Program-made: the position numbers and the translations under genes
Source of the DNA: Devosia ginsengisoli
GTDB lineage: Bacteria; Pseudomonadota; Alphaproteobacteria; Rhizobiales; Devosiaceae
NCBI RefSeq assembly: GCF_024707105.1
Contig: NZ_JANQAJ010000005.1
Span: forward strand, 124,001 to 188,000
Reading direction: 5' to 3'
Length of the DNA stretch: 64,000 bases
Notes under the pieces: generated by a model
The model's input: the letters and a program-made list of their open reading frames with translations, nothing else
The model's database searches: none
Told to the model about the DNA's origin: nothing
Shown: one piece after another, positions 1 through 8,963 of the stretch
Layout of the letters: each line of letters opens with the position of its first letter
How positions within the stretch are numbered: position 1 is the first letter of the stretch

Positions 1-231
1 ATAGACGATGCCATTGACCACGAAGAAGGTGTTCTTGGCCGCATTCCAGAAGCTGGGATCGGCGAAGACATCGAAATAATTGCTCAGGCCCACAAAGGTC
101 AGCTGCGTGCCGAAGGTCGAGTCGTTGAGGCTCAGCCACAGGATATACACGGCCGGAATGGTGATGGTTAGGGCGAGCAGCAGGTGGGCCGGAGCGGCCA
201 GCAGAAACGCGCCTCTGTCTGGTGTCTTCAT
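1..231 (-). CDS. Carbohydrate ABC transporter permease, N-terminal part (runs off the left edge)
   Basis: The first 77 codons are visible and remain open to the window edge. The product starts MKTPDRGAFLLAAPAHLLLA and has one strong membrane segment (about residues 8-32). This is followed by the periplasmic stretch FVGLSNYFDVFADPSFWNAA, which is typical of MalF-type sugar permeases just before the second membrane segment. The ATG at 231 is the only sensible start. It is the last visible gene of a leftward operon that begins at 1591. The binding protein encoded at 2882-4162 on the other strand is a likely partner. The family is clear; the substrate is unknown. Confidence 0.85.
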   Translation of the reverse strand, partial: MKTPDRGAFLLAAPAHLLLALTITIPAVYILWLSLNDSTFGTQLTFVGLSNYFDVFADPSFWNAAKNTFFVVNGIVY

Positions 232-296
232 GCAAGTTTCCAATCATGCCTGGGCCGGGCGTCGGGAGCGCAGGGCGCTCCCGCAGCGGGGCCGTG

Positions 297-656
297 CTAC
301 TCCTTGAGAGCCAGGTAGATGAGTACCTTGACCTTGGGCTGATCACCCGACAACCGCACCTTAAGGCGCAGCCAGTTGCCGAATTCGCGCTGCTTGAAGC
401 TGACCATGACAGGCTCGGCGGCGCTGGCTGCAAGCACGACCGGATCGGGTCGCTCTTCGTCATCGCACCAGACCAGACCGTCGGGTGAAATCTGCGGCAT
501 GGCCTCGATCCCCGCTCCGCTGCCGCTGGCATCGAGGATGCGGATGAACCAGCGAGCCTCGCTCGCCCACCCGGCCTCGAAGGGCTCGGTGCAGAAGGCG
601 TCGCTATAGGTGTTGCTCTGTTCCAGAACAGCCGAAAAAAATCTGCGCATTACCAT
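297..656 (-). CDS. Hypothetical protein, downstream partner of the 656-1591 gene
   Basis: A 119-residue product of unknown function. The start is the ATG at 656, which shares its A with the TGA stop of the upstream gene (TGATG), so the two are probably translationally coupled. A longer frame upstream of 656 only overlaps the neighbour and is not used. There is no signal peptide or membrane segment. The sequence looks like a small beta-rich domain (WFIRILDASGSGAGIEAMP, LRLKVRLSGDQPKVKVLIYL). Its position between a sugar permease gene and another unknown gene suggests a role in handling the imported compound, but nothing in the sequence names a reaction. Confidence 0.6.
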   Translation of the reverse strand: MVMRRFFSAVLEQSNTYSDAFCTEPFEAGWASEARWFIRILDASGSGAGIEAMPQISPDGLVWCDDEERPDPVVLAASAAEPVMVSFKQREFGNWLRLKVRLSGDQPKVKVLIYLALKE

Positions 657-1591
657 CACCAGTCCACCGATACGACGGCCGAATCCACCCACAGGAAATT
701 CCTGACATTGGTGTGGGTGCGCACGTCGAGACAGAAATTGAGCAGCCGCTCGCAGCCCCAATAGGGGTGTTCGTAAAGCGGCACGGGAATATCCCGCAGG
801 TCGAGCGTCAGGTCATTGACCTGCAATTCGCGGTTGCGGCGCGTTTCGGTGTCGAACACCCAGCGCAGGTAGTGCCAGTTCGCCTTGGTGGGAATTTCAT
901 TGTAGCACAGCGGCTGGTGGCCGCCTGGCACCTCTTCCCAGTCCTCCGGATTGATCACGTGATAGTCGACCGGCGAGGCGGCGGTGCCGTTGCGCTCCAT
1001 CTTGGTCGTGGGCTGCACCGAGGTCTTGTAGTACCACTTCTGCACCAGCTTGCCGGTATCATCCGAGTTCATGTAGCGCAGCGCACAGTGGTAGCGCTCG
1101 CCATTCTCGCCCTCGCCAACATCATTGCTGAGCGTGAAGTCGCCGAACGATGACGCCGACACATCCTGGTTGCCGTCCCAACTGCCCGTATCGGCGCCGC
1201 TGGGCTTCAGCACCGTCTCCGCCTTGAATGTGAAATACATCTCGAACTGTACGGCGCCACGCTTGGCATAGGTGAAGCGCTTGATCGCCTGGCTCATATG
1301 GCCGGGCGTCGGGCGGGTCGCCAGCTTCATGGCATAGGTGCCGTCGATCGAGCCATGCGTGCCCGTATCGAAGAAGGTCATCGAGCTGAGCTGGGGCGGG
1401 CGCAGGTCGCGGGCCTTGGTGCGCAGATTGTCCAGGTTGTTGTCATGATTTCCGCTCAACTCGCACCAGCCATTGGTGCCGTTGTCGAAGTCGTTGACGA
1501 ACAGGATTCGTGACAGTGGATTGAACCGGCTGAGGGTCGTATCGCTGCTGCGCAGCGCCCTCGTAAACGCTCGCTCCATTTCGTCTTCCAT
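656..1591 (-). CDS. Conserved hypothetical protein in a sugar ABC operon (beta-sandwich-like)
   Basis: A 311-residue protein without a signal peptide. It is rich in aromatic residues and beta-strand-like segments, for example VQFEMYFTFKAE and WHYLRWVFDTETRRNRELQV, and resembles a carbohydrate-binding or concanavalin-like sandwich. I recognise it only as a type of uncharacterised protein found beside sugar ABC transporters (possibly the DUF6772 group). It is the first gene of the leftward operon and is coupled to the 119-residue gene downstream. Starts at 1591 and 1579 are both possible; the second has a better spaced GGA. A role in recognising or modifying the transported glycan is inference. 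Confidence 0.6.
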   Translation of the reverse strand: MEDEMERAFTRALRSSDTTLSRFNPLSRILFVNDFDNGTNGWCELSGNHDNNLDNLRTKARDLRPPQLSSMTFFDTGTHGSIDGTYAMKLATRPTPGHMSQAIKRFTYAKRGAVQFEMYFTFKAETVLKPSGADTGSWDGNQDVSASSFGDFTLSNDVGEGENGERYHCALRYMNSDDTGKLVQKWYYKTSVQPTTKMERNGTAASPVDYHVINPEDWEEVPGGHQPLCYNEIPTKANWHYLRWVFDTETRRNRELQVNDLTLDLRDIPVPLYEHPYWGCERLLNFCLDVRTHTNVRNFLWVDSAVVSVDW

Positions 1592-1635
1592 CCTGCACCT
1601 GCTGAGTTGAGCTAAATCTTTCCTTGCAAACGCGA

Positions 1636-1649
1636 TGAAAGCGCTTACA
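1636..1649. promoter_or_regulatory. LacI-type operator between divergent genes
   Basis: The site TGAAAGCGCTTACA is an almost perfect palindrome around AAGCGCTT, the core of many LacI/GalR-family operators. It lies in the short gap between the leftward operon starting at 1591 and the LacI-type regulator gene starting near 1751. The local regulator therefore probably controls both directions and itself. The assignment rests on the palindrome and its position. Confidence 0.65.
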
Positions 1650-1750
1650 TATTGCGTCGATATCTGTTAGGACTTGGGCTGTCAAGGGTTGAGGAAGCGC
1701 CCCGCGCATGGTTGAAGTGTTCAATGAAGTCAGGCTCGAAGGCACCGTCC

Positions 1751-2755
1751 ATGCGGGATGGAAAGTCGCATCGCATGGAGGATGTGGCAGTCGAGGCCAA
1801 GGTGTCCCTGGCCACGGTTTCCCGTGTCTTCAGCCAGCCCGATCTGGTGTCGGAAGAGACCAGACAGCGTGTGCACGAGGCTGCCGCGCGGCTGCGCTAT
1901 CTGCCCAACCTGATGGCGGGCAGCATGGCCGGCAAGCGCTCGCGCATCGTCGGCGCGCTGGTTCCCGCCATTGCCAGTCCCATCTTCTCCGAAACCATCA
2001 GCGGCCTGTCGAGCGTGTTGCGGGAAGCGCGCTACGAACTGATGCTCAGCCAGAGCGGCTACGACCCGGAGCAGGAGCTCTCCATCCTGCAGGCCTTTCT
2101 CGGTCGCCGCGTCGATGCGATCGTGGTGGCCGGTGCGGTGATCACGCCGCCCAGCCGCGAATTGCTGCTCAATGCCGGCACGCCCGTGGTGGAAACCTGG
2201 GAACTCATCGCCGAGCCAATCGACATGGCGGTGGGCTTTTCCAATCCCGACGCGGCGGCGGCTTCGGCGCGCTTTCTCATCGACAGGGGCTATCGCCGGC
2301 TGGGTTTCATCGGTGGTACGGATCGCCGCTCGATGCAGCGTCTCGAGGGCTTCGGCACGGCGGTAAGCGAGGCTGGCCTCGCCGCTCCGCAGGTGATCAG
2401 CATCAAGTCGCCGGCGCCTTCATCCTTCATGGAAGGTGGCGCCGCCATGGAGCGGATGCTGCGTCAGGACCAGAAGGTGGATGCGGTCTTTTGCACCAAC
2501 GACCTGCTGGCGGCCGGCGCGCTGTTCGAATGTCAGCGCCGCGGCCTGGCTGTGCCGGGCGACGTCGCCGTGATGGGCTTTTCCAACCTCGATATCTCGG
2601 AGGTCACCGTGCCGGCCTTGACCACCGTTCAGGTGGGTGCCCGCGAGATCGGCAGCCATGCTGCGCAGATGATTCTCGATCGGATCGAGGGGCAGGGCGC
2701 CCGTCCCGTTCCGCTCGATACCGGTTTCTCCATCATCGAGCGCCAGAGCACCTGA
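1751..2755 (+). CDS. LacI family transcriptional regulator
   Basis: A helix-turn-helix (MEDVAVEAKVSLATVSRVF, near residue 9) is followed by the hinge helix and a periplasmic-binding-protein-like sensor domain to the C-terminus (VPALTTVQVGAREIGSHAAQM). Length is about 334 residues, normal for the family. I chose the ATG at 1751, with GAAGG eight bases upstream, because it places the DNA-binding domain at the N-terminus; the ATG at 1724 is an alternative and frames open further upstream add nothing family-like. The AAGCGCTT operator about 100 bases upstream is the probable target. It likely represses the flanking sugar transport genes; the inducer is unknown. Confidence 0.88.
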   Translation: MRDGKSHRMEDVAVEAKVSLATVSRVFSQPDLVSEETRQRVHEAAARLRYLPNLMAGSMAGKRSRIVGALVPAIASPIFSETISGLSSVLREARYELMLSQSGYDPEQELSILQAFLGRRVDAIVVAGAVITPPSRELLLNAGTPVVETWELIAEPIDMAVGFSNPDAAAASARFLIDRGYRRLGFIGGTDRRSMQRLEGFGTAVSEAGLAAPQVISIKSPAPSSFMEGGAAMERMLRQDQKVDAVFCTNDLLAAGALFECQRRGLAVPGDVAVMGFSNLDISEVTVPALTTVQVGAREIGSHAAQMILDRIEGQGARPVPLDTGFSIIERQST

Positions 2756-2881
2756 AGCTCGACACGACCCCAAACCCCTTTATTGCGGGCGCCTTCACGC
2801 GTGCCTGCTTCCTCAATCTCCCAGCCGCAGCGGCCGGGGATCACGCCAGCATTTTCTGAATCCAATGGGAGGAAACCTCTG

Positions 2882-4162
2882 ATGAAACTTGCCAGACTTA
2901 TCGCCGCTACGGCGCTTGCGGGTATAGCCCTGATCGGGCCGAGTGCCGCGCAGGACGCCACAACGCTCACCATCATTTCCCACCGCGTGCACGAAAACGT
3001 GGCGCGTGGCCTGGGTGCCGGCTCGGGCGGTGGCGACATCATGGGCGAATGGGCCCAGGAGCATAACGTCAATCTCAACTGGATCACCGCCGACATCGAT
3101 CCGCTGCATGATCGTCTGCTGCGCGAACTGACCCTGCCCCAGGGCTCGATCGACGTGGCCTTCATCATCAACAAATACGCTACGCCCCGCCTCACCCGCA
3201 TGCTTGAGCCGCTCGATGCCTACCTGGCCGACCAGCCCATCGAGGAGGCCGACGGCATTCCGGCAAAGCTCCTGTCCGGCCTGACCCTCGACGGTCATGT
3301 CTTCGGTATCCCCTTCCGCCACGCCACCACCGGCATGCACTACAACATGGCCAATATCGAAGCGGCCGGGCTTGAAGGTCCGCCTACCTCGATCGAGCAG
3401 GTGGTTGAATATGCCCGCGCGCTCACCCGCAAGGATGAAGATGGCAACCAGGTCTACGGCCTGACGGTTCCCGCCGGTTCCGGCCCCTTCGCCATCCTGT
3501 CGCTCTTTGCCGGCTTCGGCGTCGAATTGTTCGATCAGGACATGAACGTCACGGCCAATTCGCCTGAAATGATCGAAGCCCTGACCACGATGCGTGCCCT
3601 GTTCGAGGAGGGCGTCCTGCCGCCCAACCTCGCCACGCTCAGCATCGACGAGGTCATCACCCTGGTCCAGCAGGGCCGCACGGGCCTGGCTTTCGACCCC
3701 TTCGCCCGCTACGGCACGTTCAACAGTGCCGATGCCGCCAAATATCCGGGCCAGGTACTGGTTGCCGCCATTCCTGCACGGGAAGGGGCCGAACCGGCTG
3801 TCGTCGCCATGACGGAAATCTGGGCCATGGTGATCCCGGCCAATTCTCCCCATAAGGAGCTCGCCTGGGACTTCGTCCGCACCCTGTCGGGTCCCGACGC
3901 CACCATCCGCGCCGCGGTCAACGGCAACGGGCCTATCCACCCATCCGCTTATGACGACGAACGCGTCCAGCAGATGCTGCCCTATTGGCAGGCCGAAGCC
4001 GAAGCTATCGCCAACGCCGTCATGCTGCCCTCGCACTATGATGCCGCGGCCGAAACCGGCCAGATCTTCATGGAAGAGTTCCAGTCGGCCGTGCTCGGCT
4101 TCAAGTCCCCCGAGGACGCCGCCGCCGCCATGCAGCAGCGCATCGAAGCGCAGTTCGACTGA
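2882..4162 (+). CDS. Sugar ABC transporter extracellular solute-binding protein
   Basis: A 426-residue exported binding protein. Residues 1-24 form a clear signal peptide ending in GPSAAQ. The rest matches bacterial extracellular solute-binding proteins of the MalE/UgpB class (IDVAFIINKYATPRLTRMLEPL early; a hinge and C-terminal lobe with WDFVRTLSGPDATIRAAVNG). The ATG at 2882 follows GGGAGG at good spacing and sits directly before the signal peptide; longer frames are open but lack both. It lies between the LacI regulator and a GMC oxidoreductase gene. The matching permease is probably the gene that runs off the left edge. The ligand is presumably a sugar or sugar acid. Confidence 0.88.
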   Translation: MKLARLIAATALAGIALIGPSAAQDATTLTIISHRVHENVARGLGAGSGGGDIMGEWAQEHNVNLNWITADIDPLHDRLLRELTLPQGSIDVAFIINKYATPRLTRMLEPLDAYLADQPIEEADGIPAKLLSGLTLDGHVFGIPFRHATTGMHYNMANIEAAGLEGPPTSIEQVVEYARALTRKDEDGNQVYGLTVPAGSGPFAILSLFAGFGVELFDQDMNVTANSPEMIEALTTMRALFEEGVLPPNLATLSIDEVITLVQQGRTGLAFDPFARYGTFNSADAAKYPGQVLVAAIPAREGAEPAVVAMTEIWAMVIPANSPHKELAWDFVRTLSGPDATIRAAVNGNGPIHPSAYDDERVQQMLPYWQAEAEAIANAVMLPSHYDAAAETGQIFMEEFQSAVLGFKSPEDAAAAMQQRIEAQFD

Positions 4163-4171
4163 CGCCATCCC

Positions 4172-4205
4172 GGCGCCCGGGGCCTCGCTCCGGGCGCCTT
4201 TCCCT
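4172..4205 (+). terminator. Hairpin after the binding-protein gene (attenuator or terminator)
   Basis: A perfect 9-bp stem, GGCGCCCGG (4172-4180) with CCGGGCGCC (4190-4198), is followed by TTTCC. It separates the binding-protein gene from the GMC oxidoreductase gene. It may protect the upstream mRNA and lower expression of the downstream gene. Confidence 0.6.
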
Positions 4206-4246
4206 GCCCGAAATCCCATTCCTATGCCTGTGCCGGAGCTTGTGTC

Positions 4247-5875
4247 ATGGCCGAATTGAACGCGCCGGATCAGGTCGACTATGTCATTGTCGGAGCTGGC
4301 TCAGCGGGCTGCGTGCTGGCAGCCCGGCTGACCGAAAAACCCGGCGTCACCGTTGCCCTGGTCGAGGCCGGCGGCCCCGATTCCAATCCCTGGATTCGCG
4401 TGCCCCTCGGTTTCGGCAAGCTGGTCCGCAATCCGTCCGTGTTGTGGGACTATCGCACCCAGCCCGAACCCGCCCTGGATGGCCGGCAGTTGAGCTTCCC
4501 GCGCGGCCGCGTGCTTGGCGGCTCCAGCAGCGTCAATGGCCTCGTCTGGCTGCGCGGCGCCCGCCAGGATTTCGACGACTGGGCCGAAGCAGGCGCATCC
4601 GGCTGGTCTTTCGAAGACGTCCTCCCCTATTTCCGCCGCTCCGAACGCATGCTGGCGCCCTCCGAGGATACGGCGCTGCATGGCTATGAAGGCCCGGTGC
4701 CCGTCTCTACCGGCAGGCCGTCGGCTGCCGCGCGCGCTTTCGTCGCTGCCGCGCAGGAGGCTGGCCACTCAGCCAATCCCGATTTCAACGGTGCGCGCCT
4801 GCATGGTGCGGGTTTTGCCCCCACCAATATCGTGCGCGGCCGCCGCGTCTCCATGGCCGATGCCTATCTGCGGCCCGCCTTGCGCCGGCAAGCGAAGATA
4901 TTTTCCGTGCTCGGCGCCACGGTTACCTCGCTCATCATGGAAGAGGGCAGGGCGGCCGGCGTCAGGCTGCGCCTGGCCGATGGCAGCCGGCATGTCATCC
5001 GCGCCGGGCGCGAGACCATCCTCGCCGCCGGCGTCACCAACACGCCGCAACTGCTTATGCTGTCCGGAATCGGCCCGGCCGGGCATCTGCGCGATATGAA
5101 CATCGCGCCGCTGGTCGATCTGCCGGTCGGCGATGGCCTGCAGGACCATGTCCTGGCGCGCACCGGTTATCACAGCCGCGATGTCCTCACCCTCAATGGC
5201 GTCATGAAAAATCCGCTGCGCCAGGTCGCGGCCGGACTCGAATATGCCTTCGCCCGCCGCGGCCCGCTCGCCATCGCCGCCACCGAGGCCTGCCTTTTCG
5301 CCGATATCCTGCCGCGCGTCGAAGCGGTCGCTCCCGGTCATGCGCCCGATGTGCAGATCCAGTTCGCCAATTTCCTGATCGAGGATTACCAGCGTGGCCT
5401 CGGCCCGACACAGGGCTTCGTCTATAGCGTCTGCGTCTGCCGCCCCCATAGCCGCGGCACCATCCGGCTCACGAGCCCTGATCCCGCAGCGCCGCCGGCA
5501 ATCCAGGCGAACTATCTTGTCGACGAACGCGATATGTCCGCCACCCTGGCTGGGTTGCGGCTCTGCATGACTCTGTCAAAGCAACCTGCGCTCCAGGCCA
5601 TAACCACCCGCCGCGTGGCCCCCATCAATGCCGATAGTGACGCCGACCTCGCCGCTTATGTCCGGGAAACCGCCGCCACCGTCTTCCACCCATGTGGCAC
5701 GGTGCGCATGGGGCAGGGCGGGGACGCGGCCCTGACACCCGACCTGCGCGTCAAGGGCATCCGCGACCTGCGCGTCTGCGACGCCTCGGTCATGCCGATA
5801 ATCCCCTCCACCAATATCCACGCCGCTACTGTGATGGTCGCAGAAAAAGCCGCAGACCTGATCTTGAGCGCATAG
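4247..5875 (+). CDS. GMC family FAD-dependent oxidoreductase (choline/alcohol dehydrogenase-like)
   Basis: A 542-residue GMC flavoenzyme. The N-terminal Rossmann motif is [13 protein letters not shown] (about residues 13-25). The GMC signature [15 protein letters not shown] lies near residues 88-102. The C-terminal catalytic region reads [11 protein letters not shown], with its His, followed by [19 protein letters not shown]. Such enzymes oxidise an alcohol group and pass electrons to a membrane acceptor or O2. There is no signal peptide, so it acts in the cytoplasm. Its place behind a sugar-binding-protein gene suggests it oxidises the imported sugar or polyol. The substrate cannot be told from the sequence. 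Confidence 0.88.
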   Translation: MAELNAPDQVDYVIVGAGSAGCVLAARLTEKPGVTVALVEAGGPDSNPWIRVPLGFGKLVRNPSVLWDYRTQPEPALDGRQLSFPRGRVLGGSSSVNGLVWLRGARQDFDDWAEAGASGWSFEDVLPYFRRSERMLAPSEDTALHGYEGPVPVSTGRPSAAARAFVAAAQEAGHSANPDFNGARLHGAGFAPTNIVRGRRVSMADAYLRPALRRQAKIFSVLGATVTSLIMEEGRAAGVRLRLADGSRHVIRAGRETILAAGVTNTPQLLMLSGIGPAGHLRDMNIAPLVDLPVGDGLQDHVLARTGYHSRDVLTLNGVMKNPLRQVAAGLEYAFARRGPLAIAATEACLFADILPRVEAVAPGHAPDVQIQFANFLIEDYQRGLGPTQGFVYSVCVCRPHSRGTIRLTSPDPAAPPAIQANYLVDERDMSATLAGLRLCMTLSKQPALQAITTRRVAPINADSDADLAAYVRETAATVFHPCGTVRMGQGGDAALTPDLRVKGIRDLRVCDASVMPIIPSTNIHAATVMVAEKAADLILSA

Positions 5876-6485
5876 TTCCGGATAGACGTTGAGCCATTGC
5901 CGATCCGACAAGAATCTGATGTGCAGCAATGCGTTACACCCGTCTGTCACTGGTTCATTGCCGACGTGGCGGCGCTTACTGCCATTCCCCCAGTCTCTGG
6001 TATGGAAGAGAGAGATTACGCCTGATGGCCGACCCGAGAAACCGAGCCTGCCGCACTGCTCGGGGAGATTGTATGCTACGAAAGTGTCGTATTAAACCAC
6101 TGGTATCTATGTCTATTTCTAAACCTGCGATGCTGTACTGACCTTCCGTGTATTAGCTGTAATGTGCGATGTATCGTCAATTGACGCTGAAGGACCTGTA
6201 TCGTTTTCCTTTGCTGGCGGGCAGCTAAAGGGCTCTGGCAAGAACCTCCGGGCAAGCTGAAATATTTAAATAACACCGATATAGTCTGGAAATTGGCAGA
6301 AAATAAAGTTTCGATATTTGGATATACTGGAAAACAAAGTGGGATTTTGGGGAAGTCTCTTTCCCGGGAATCGAAAAAACCGTCCAGAAGATACTTGCCC
6401 ACCAACCGATCTAGTCGTAGGTTGACGCCGATGCCCGCGCAGAAAGCGGCGTTGGTCCCCGAGATTCTGTTGAGGAGAATTTTGT
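5876..6485. other. 610-base intergenic region, probable long leader of the Rieske/PQQ genes
   Basis: No convincing gene is present; short open frames here lack family features and ribosome sites. From about 6070 to 6400 the sequence is clearly richer in A+T than its surroundings. It ends in a strong ribosome-binding site (TGAGGAGA) before the ATG at 6486. I read it as promoter plus long 5' leader for a highly expressed operon. I could not identify a specific operator or riboswitch by eye. Confidence 0.5.
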
Positions 6486-7082
6486 ATGCCTAAGTCCAAC
6501 TCGCGTGTTGAGCGCGAGAATGATGATGTTTGCGTGGCGGAGGACAATGTCATCAACCGCCGTACCTTGTTTTCAGCCATCGCTGGTATGGGTGTCCTGG
6601 CCGCCACTGGGGCCGCGGTTCAGGCCCAGGAAGACGATGGCCCGGCACCTGGCGACATCCTGGTCAATTCCAAGGGCGGCGCCGTGCTGACGCCAGCCGA
6701 TATCGATCCCACGGCCAAGACCGTCGTGATCGCCTATGCCCAGGATGCTGACGGCAACGTCAAGAAGGGTAACAAGAACAAGATCGCCGTGGTCAAGGTC
6801 GATGCCTCCAATATCGGTAGCGAATCCGAGGGCCGGGGCGTGGATGGCCTGATGGCCTATTCGGCCATCTGCACCCATGCCGGGTGCGAGGTGAAGTCCT
6901 TCCTCCCCGATAGGGGTGTCATGCGTTGCCCGTGCCATGGGTCGGAATTCGATCCGGCCAATAATGGCGTCGTGGAAAAGGGCCCGGCCAAGCATCGGCT
7001 GGCCAGCCTGGTGATCGCGGTCGAAAACGACCAGATCGTCATCAAGGAAGGATTTGACGCCGAAGTCGGCGCCCAATCGTAA
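6486..7082 (+). CDS. Tat-exported Rieske [2Fe-2S] protein
   Basis: A 198-residue protein with a twin-arginine-type export signal (NRRTLFSAIAGMGVLAATGA, about residues 24-43). Both Rieske cluster loops are present: CTHAGCEV and CPCHGSEFD, supplying two Cys and two His ligands plus the extra disulfide Cys pair. It resembles the iron-sulfur subunit of ubiquinol-cytochrome c reductases and arsenite-oxidase-type small subunits. No cytochrome b or c1 gene is nearby. It lies only 23 bases before the PQQ dehydrogenase, so a role as its periplasmic electron carrier is a strong inference. The ATG follows GAGGAGA. Confidence 0.88.
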   Translation: MPKSNSRVERENDDVCVAEDNVINRRTLFSAIAGMGVLAATGAAVQAQEDDGPAPGDILVNSKGGAVLTPADIDPTAKTVVIAYAQDADGNVKKGNKNKIAVVKVDASNIGSESEGRGVDGLMAYSAICTHAGCEVKSFLPDRGVMRCPCHGSEFDPANNGVVEKGPAKHRLASLVIAVENDQIVIKEGFDAEVGAQS

Positions 7083-7105
7083 AAAAATATTAGTTGGAGG
7101 ATATT

Positions 7106-8854
7106 ATGCAAGCCAAGCATCTTGGTTTTGTAGCTCTGGCATCCGTGCTGATGCTGGGCGCTGTTTACGCGCAGGATTCCTTTGGAATCACTGACTACCC
7201 CCCGGTCACTGATGACCAGTTGATCAATCCGGCGCCGGGCGACTGGCCCATGTATCGCCGGACCTATGATGGTCAGGGCTATAGCCCGCTCGACCAGATC
7301 AACAAGGATAACGTGGCCCAGCTCGTTCCGGCCTGGTCCTATTCGACCGGCGTCGTGGAAGGCCACGAATCCCCACCGGTCGTGGTCAATGGCGTGATGT
7401 TCGTCACCACGCCCGAGCACCATGTGTTCGCGCTCAATGCGGCCACCGGCCAGCTCTACTGGAAATACACGGCCGACATCACCGAGAACACCAACCCGTC
7501 CCACCCCACCAATCGTGGCGTGGCCGTGCTGGGTGACAAGGTGTTCTATGCCGCTCATGACGCGACGCTGGTAGCGCTCGACGCCAAGACCGGCGAAGAA
7601 GTTTGGTCCACCGAAGTCGCCAATGTCGATGAAGCCTATTACATGACACTGGCGCCGCTGGTTGCCGACGGCAAGGTGCTGATCGGCGTCTCGGGCGGTG
7701 AATACGGTATCCGCGGCTTCGTGGCCGCTTACGATGCCGAGACCGGCGAAGAAGCCTGGAAGACCTATACCATCCCGGCCCCCGATGAGCCGGGTGGCGA
7801 TACCTGGCCGGAGGGTGCCTATGTGACCGGTGCTGGCTCGACCTGGTCGACGGGCAATTACGACCCCGAGAGCAAGCTGGTCTATTGGGGCGTCGGCAAT
7901 GCCGGTCCCTGGATGGGTGACCAGCGTCCTGGTGACAACCTCTATACAGCCTCGACCATCGCTCTGGATGTCGAGACCGGTGAGATCAAGGGCCACTTCC
8001 AGTACAACCACAATGAATCGTTCGACTGGGACGAGGTCACGGCCCCGATCCTGGTGGACCTTCCCAACAAGGATGGCGAAACCGTCAAGGGCCTGGTCAA
8101 TCCGACCCGCAGCGGCATCCTCTGGGCGCTGGAGCGCACCTCCGAAGGCCCGATCAACTTCATCTGGGGCGAGAAATACGTTCCGGGCGACGTGGTCACC
8201 GCCATCGATCCGGAAACGGGCCGCCTCAGCTATGACGAGAGCAAGAAGCCGTCCACGGGTACGACCAAGACCTATTGCCCGTCGGTCCATGGCGGTCGCG
8301 ATTGGCCGTCCACGGCCTATAGCCCCGATACCGGGCTGCTCTACATCCCGGCCAACGCCAACATGTGCACCGAACTGACCGGCGCCGAAGTTGAATACGA
8401 AGCCGGCCAGCCCTTCATCGGTTTCGACTCGCTCGAATTCCAGGTGACCGACGATGCCGAATATATCGGCTCGGTCCAGGCCTGGGACGTAGCCACCGGC
8501 GAGATGAAGTGGGAGCACAAGTTCCCGCGCTCGGGTAACTGGGGTCCGATCCTGGCGACCGGCGGCGGCCTGATCTTCTCGGGCGGCACCAATGACCGCA
8601 TGTTCCGCGCCTATGACGCGGAAAACGGTGATGTGCTGTGGGAACAGAAGCTCAACTCCGGCGTCATCGGCACGCCCTCGACCTTCGAAGTCGATGGCAA
8701 GCAGTATGTCGCCGTGCAGGCCGGCTACGGCGTTGATGCGGTGTTCAACAACACCGTGATTGCCGAACACTTCGGTATCAGCTCGGACGTGCCGCAGGGC
8801 GGCGTGGTCTGGGTCTTCGAAGTCAAGGACGGCGCCGTCGCTTCGGCGGAATAA
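7106..8854 (+). CDS. PQQ-dependent alcohol dehydrogenase, lanthanide-type active site
   Basis: A 582-residue periplasmic quinoprotein of the methanol/ethanol dehydrogenase family (eight-bladed propeller). Signal peptide residues 1-22 end in GAVYAQ. Expected PQQ/metal residues are present: Glu199 (GGEYGIRG), Asn265 (GNAGPWM) and the catalytic Asp307 in FDWDE. Asp309, two residues later, is the extra acidic ligand that marks XoxF/PedH-type lanthanide enzymes. A second conserved Cys pair (KTYCPS and NANMC) is present, but the vicinal Cys-Cys near the PQQ ring is replaced by Pro-Ser before TNRG. The start at 7106 follows GGAGG; a TTG at 7094 is also in frame but lies inside the ribosome site. Cotranscribed with the Rieske gene. 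Confidence 0.9.
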   Translation: MQAKHLGFVALASVLMLGAVYAQDSFGITDYPPVTDDQLINPAPGDWPMYRRTYDGQGYSPLDQINKDNVAQLVPAWSYSTGVVEGHESPPVVVNGVMFVTTPEHHVFALNAATGQLYWKYTADITENTNPSHPTNRGVAVLGDKVFYAAHDATLVALDAKTGEEVWSTEVANVDEAYYMTLAPLVADGKVLIGVSGGEYGIRGFVAAYDAETGEEAWKTYTIPAPDEPGGDTWPEGAYVTGAGSTWSTGNYDPESKLVYWGVGNAGPWMGDQRPGDNLYTASTIALDVETGEIKGHFQYNHNESFDWDEVTAPILVDLPNKDGETVKGLVNPTRSGILWALERTSEGPINFIWGEKYVPGDVVTAIDPETGRLSYDESKKPSTGTTKTYCPSVHGGRDWPSTAYSPDTGLLYIPANANMCTELTGAEVEYEAGQPFIGFDSLEFQVTDDAEYIGSVQAWDVATGEMKWEHKFPRSGNWGPILATGGGLIFSGGTNDRMFRAYDAENGDVLWEQKLNSGVIGTPSTFEVDGKQYVAVQAGYGVDAVFNNTVIAEHFGISSDVPQGGVVWVFEVKDGAVASAE

Positions 8855-8863
8855 CGCGCATCG

Positions 8864-8895
8864 CTCCCCGGGACCGGTTCCCGGGGAGTTCTTTT
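8864..8895 (+). terminator. Rho-independent terminator after the PQQ dehydrogenase
   Basis: A perfect 10-bp stem (8864-8873 with 8879-8888, CTCCCCGGGA/TCCCGGGGAG), a 5-base loop, then TTCTTTT. It lies 10 bases after the stop codon. Confidence 0.85.
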
Positions 8896-8963
8896 CCGGT
8901 GCATTGCACCCCTAGGCGCCTGCGGGCGCAACTTTTGTTCAAAGTCATTGATAGGAGACCGAC

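Noticed and set aside
5929..6141. Short frames in the gap before the Rieske gene
   Set aside because: Arg/Cys-rich, no ribosome site, not in keeping with the codon use of the neighbours.
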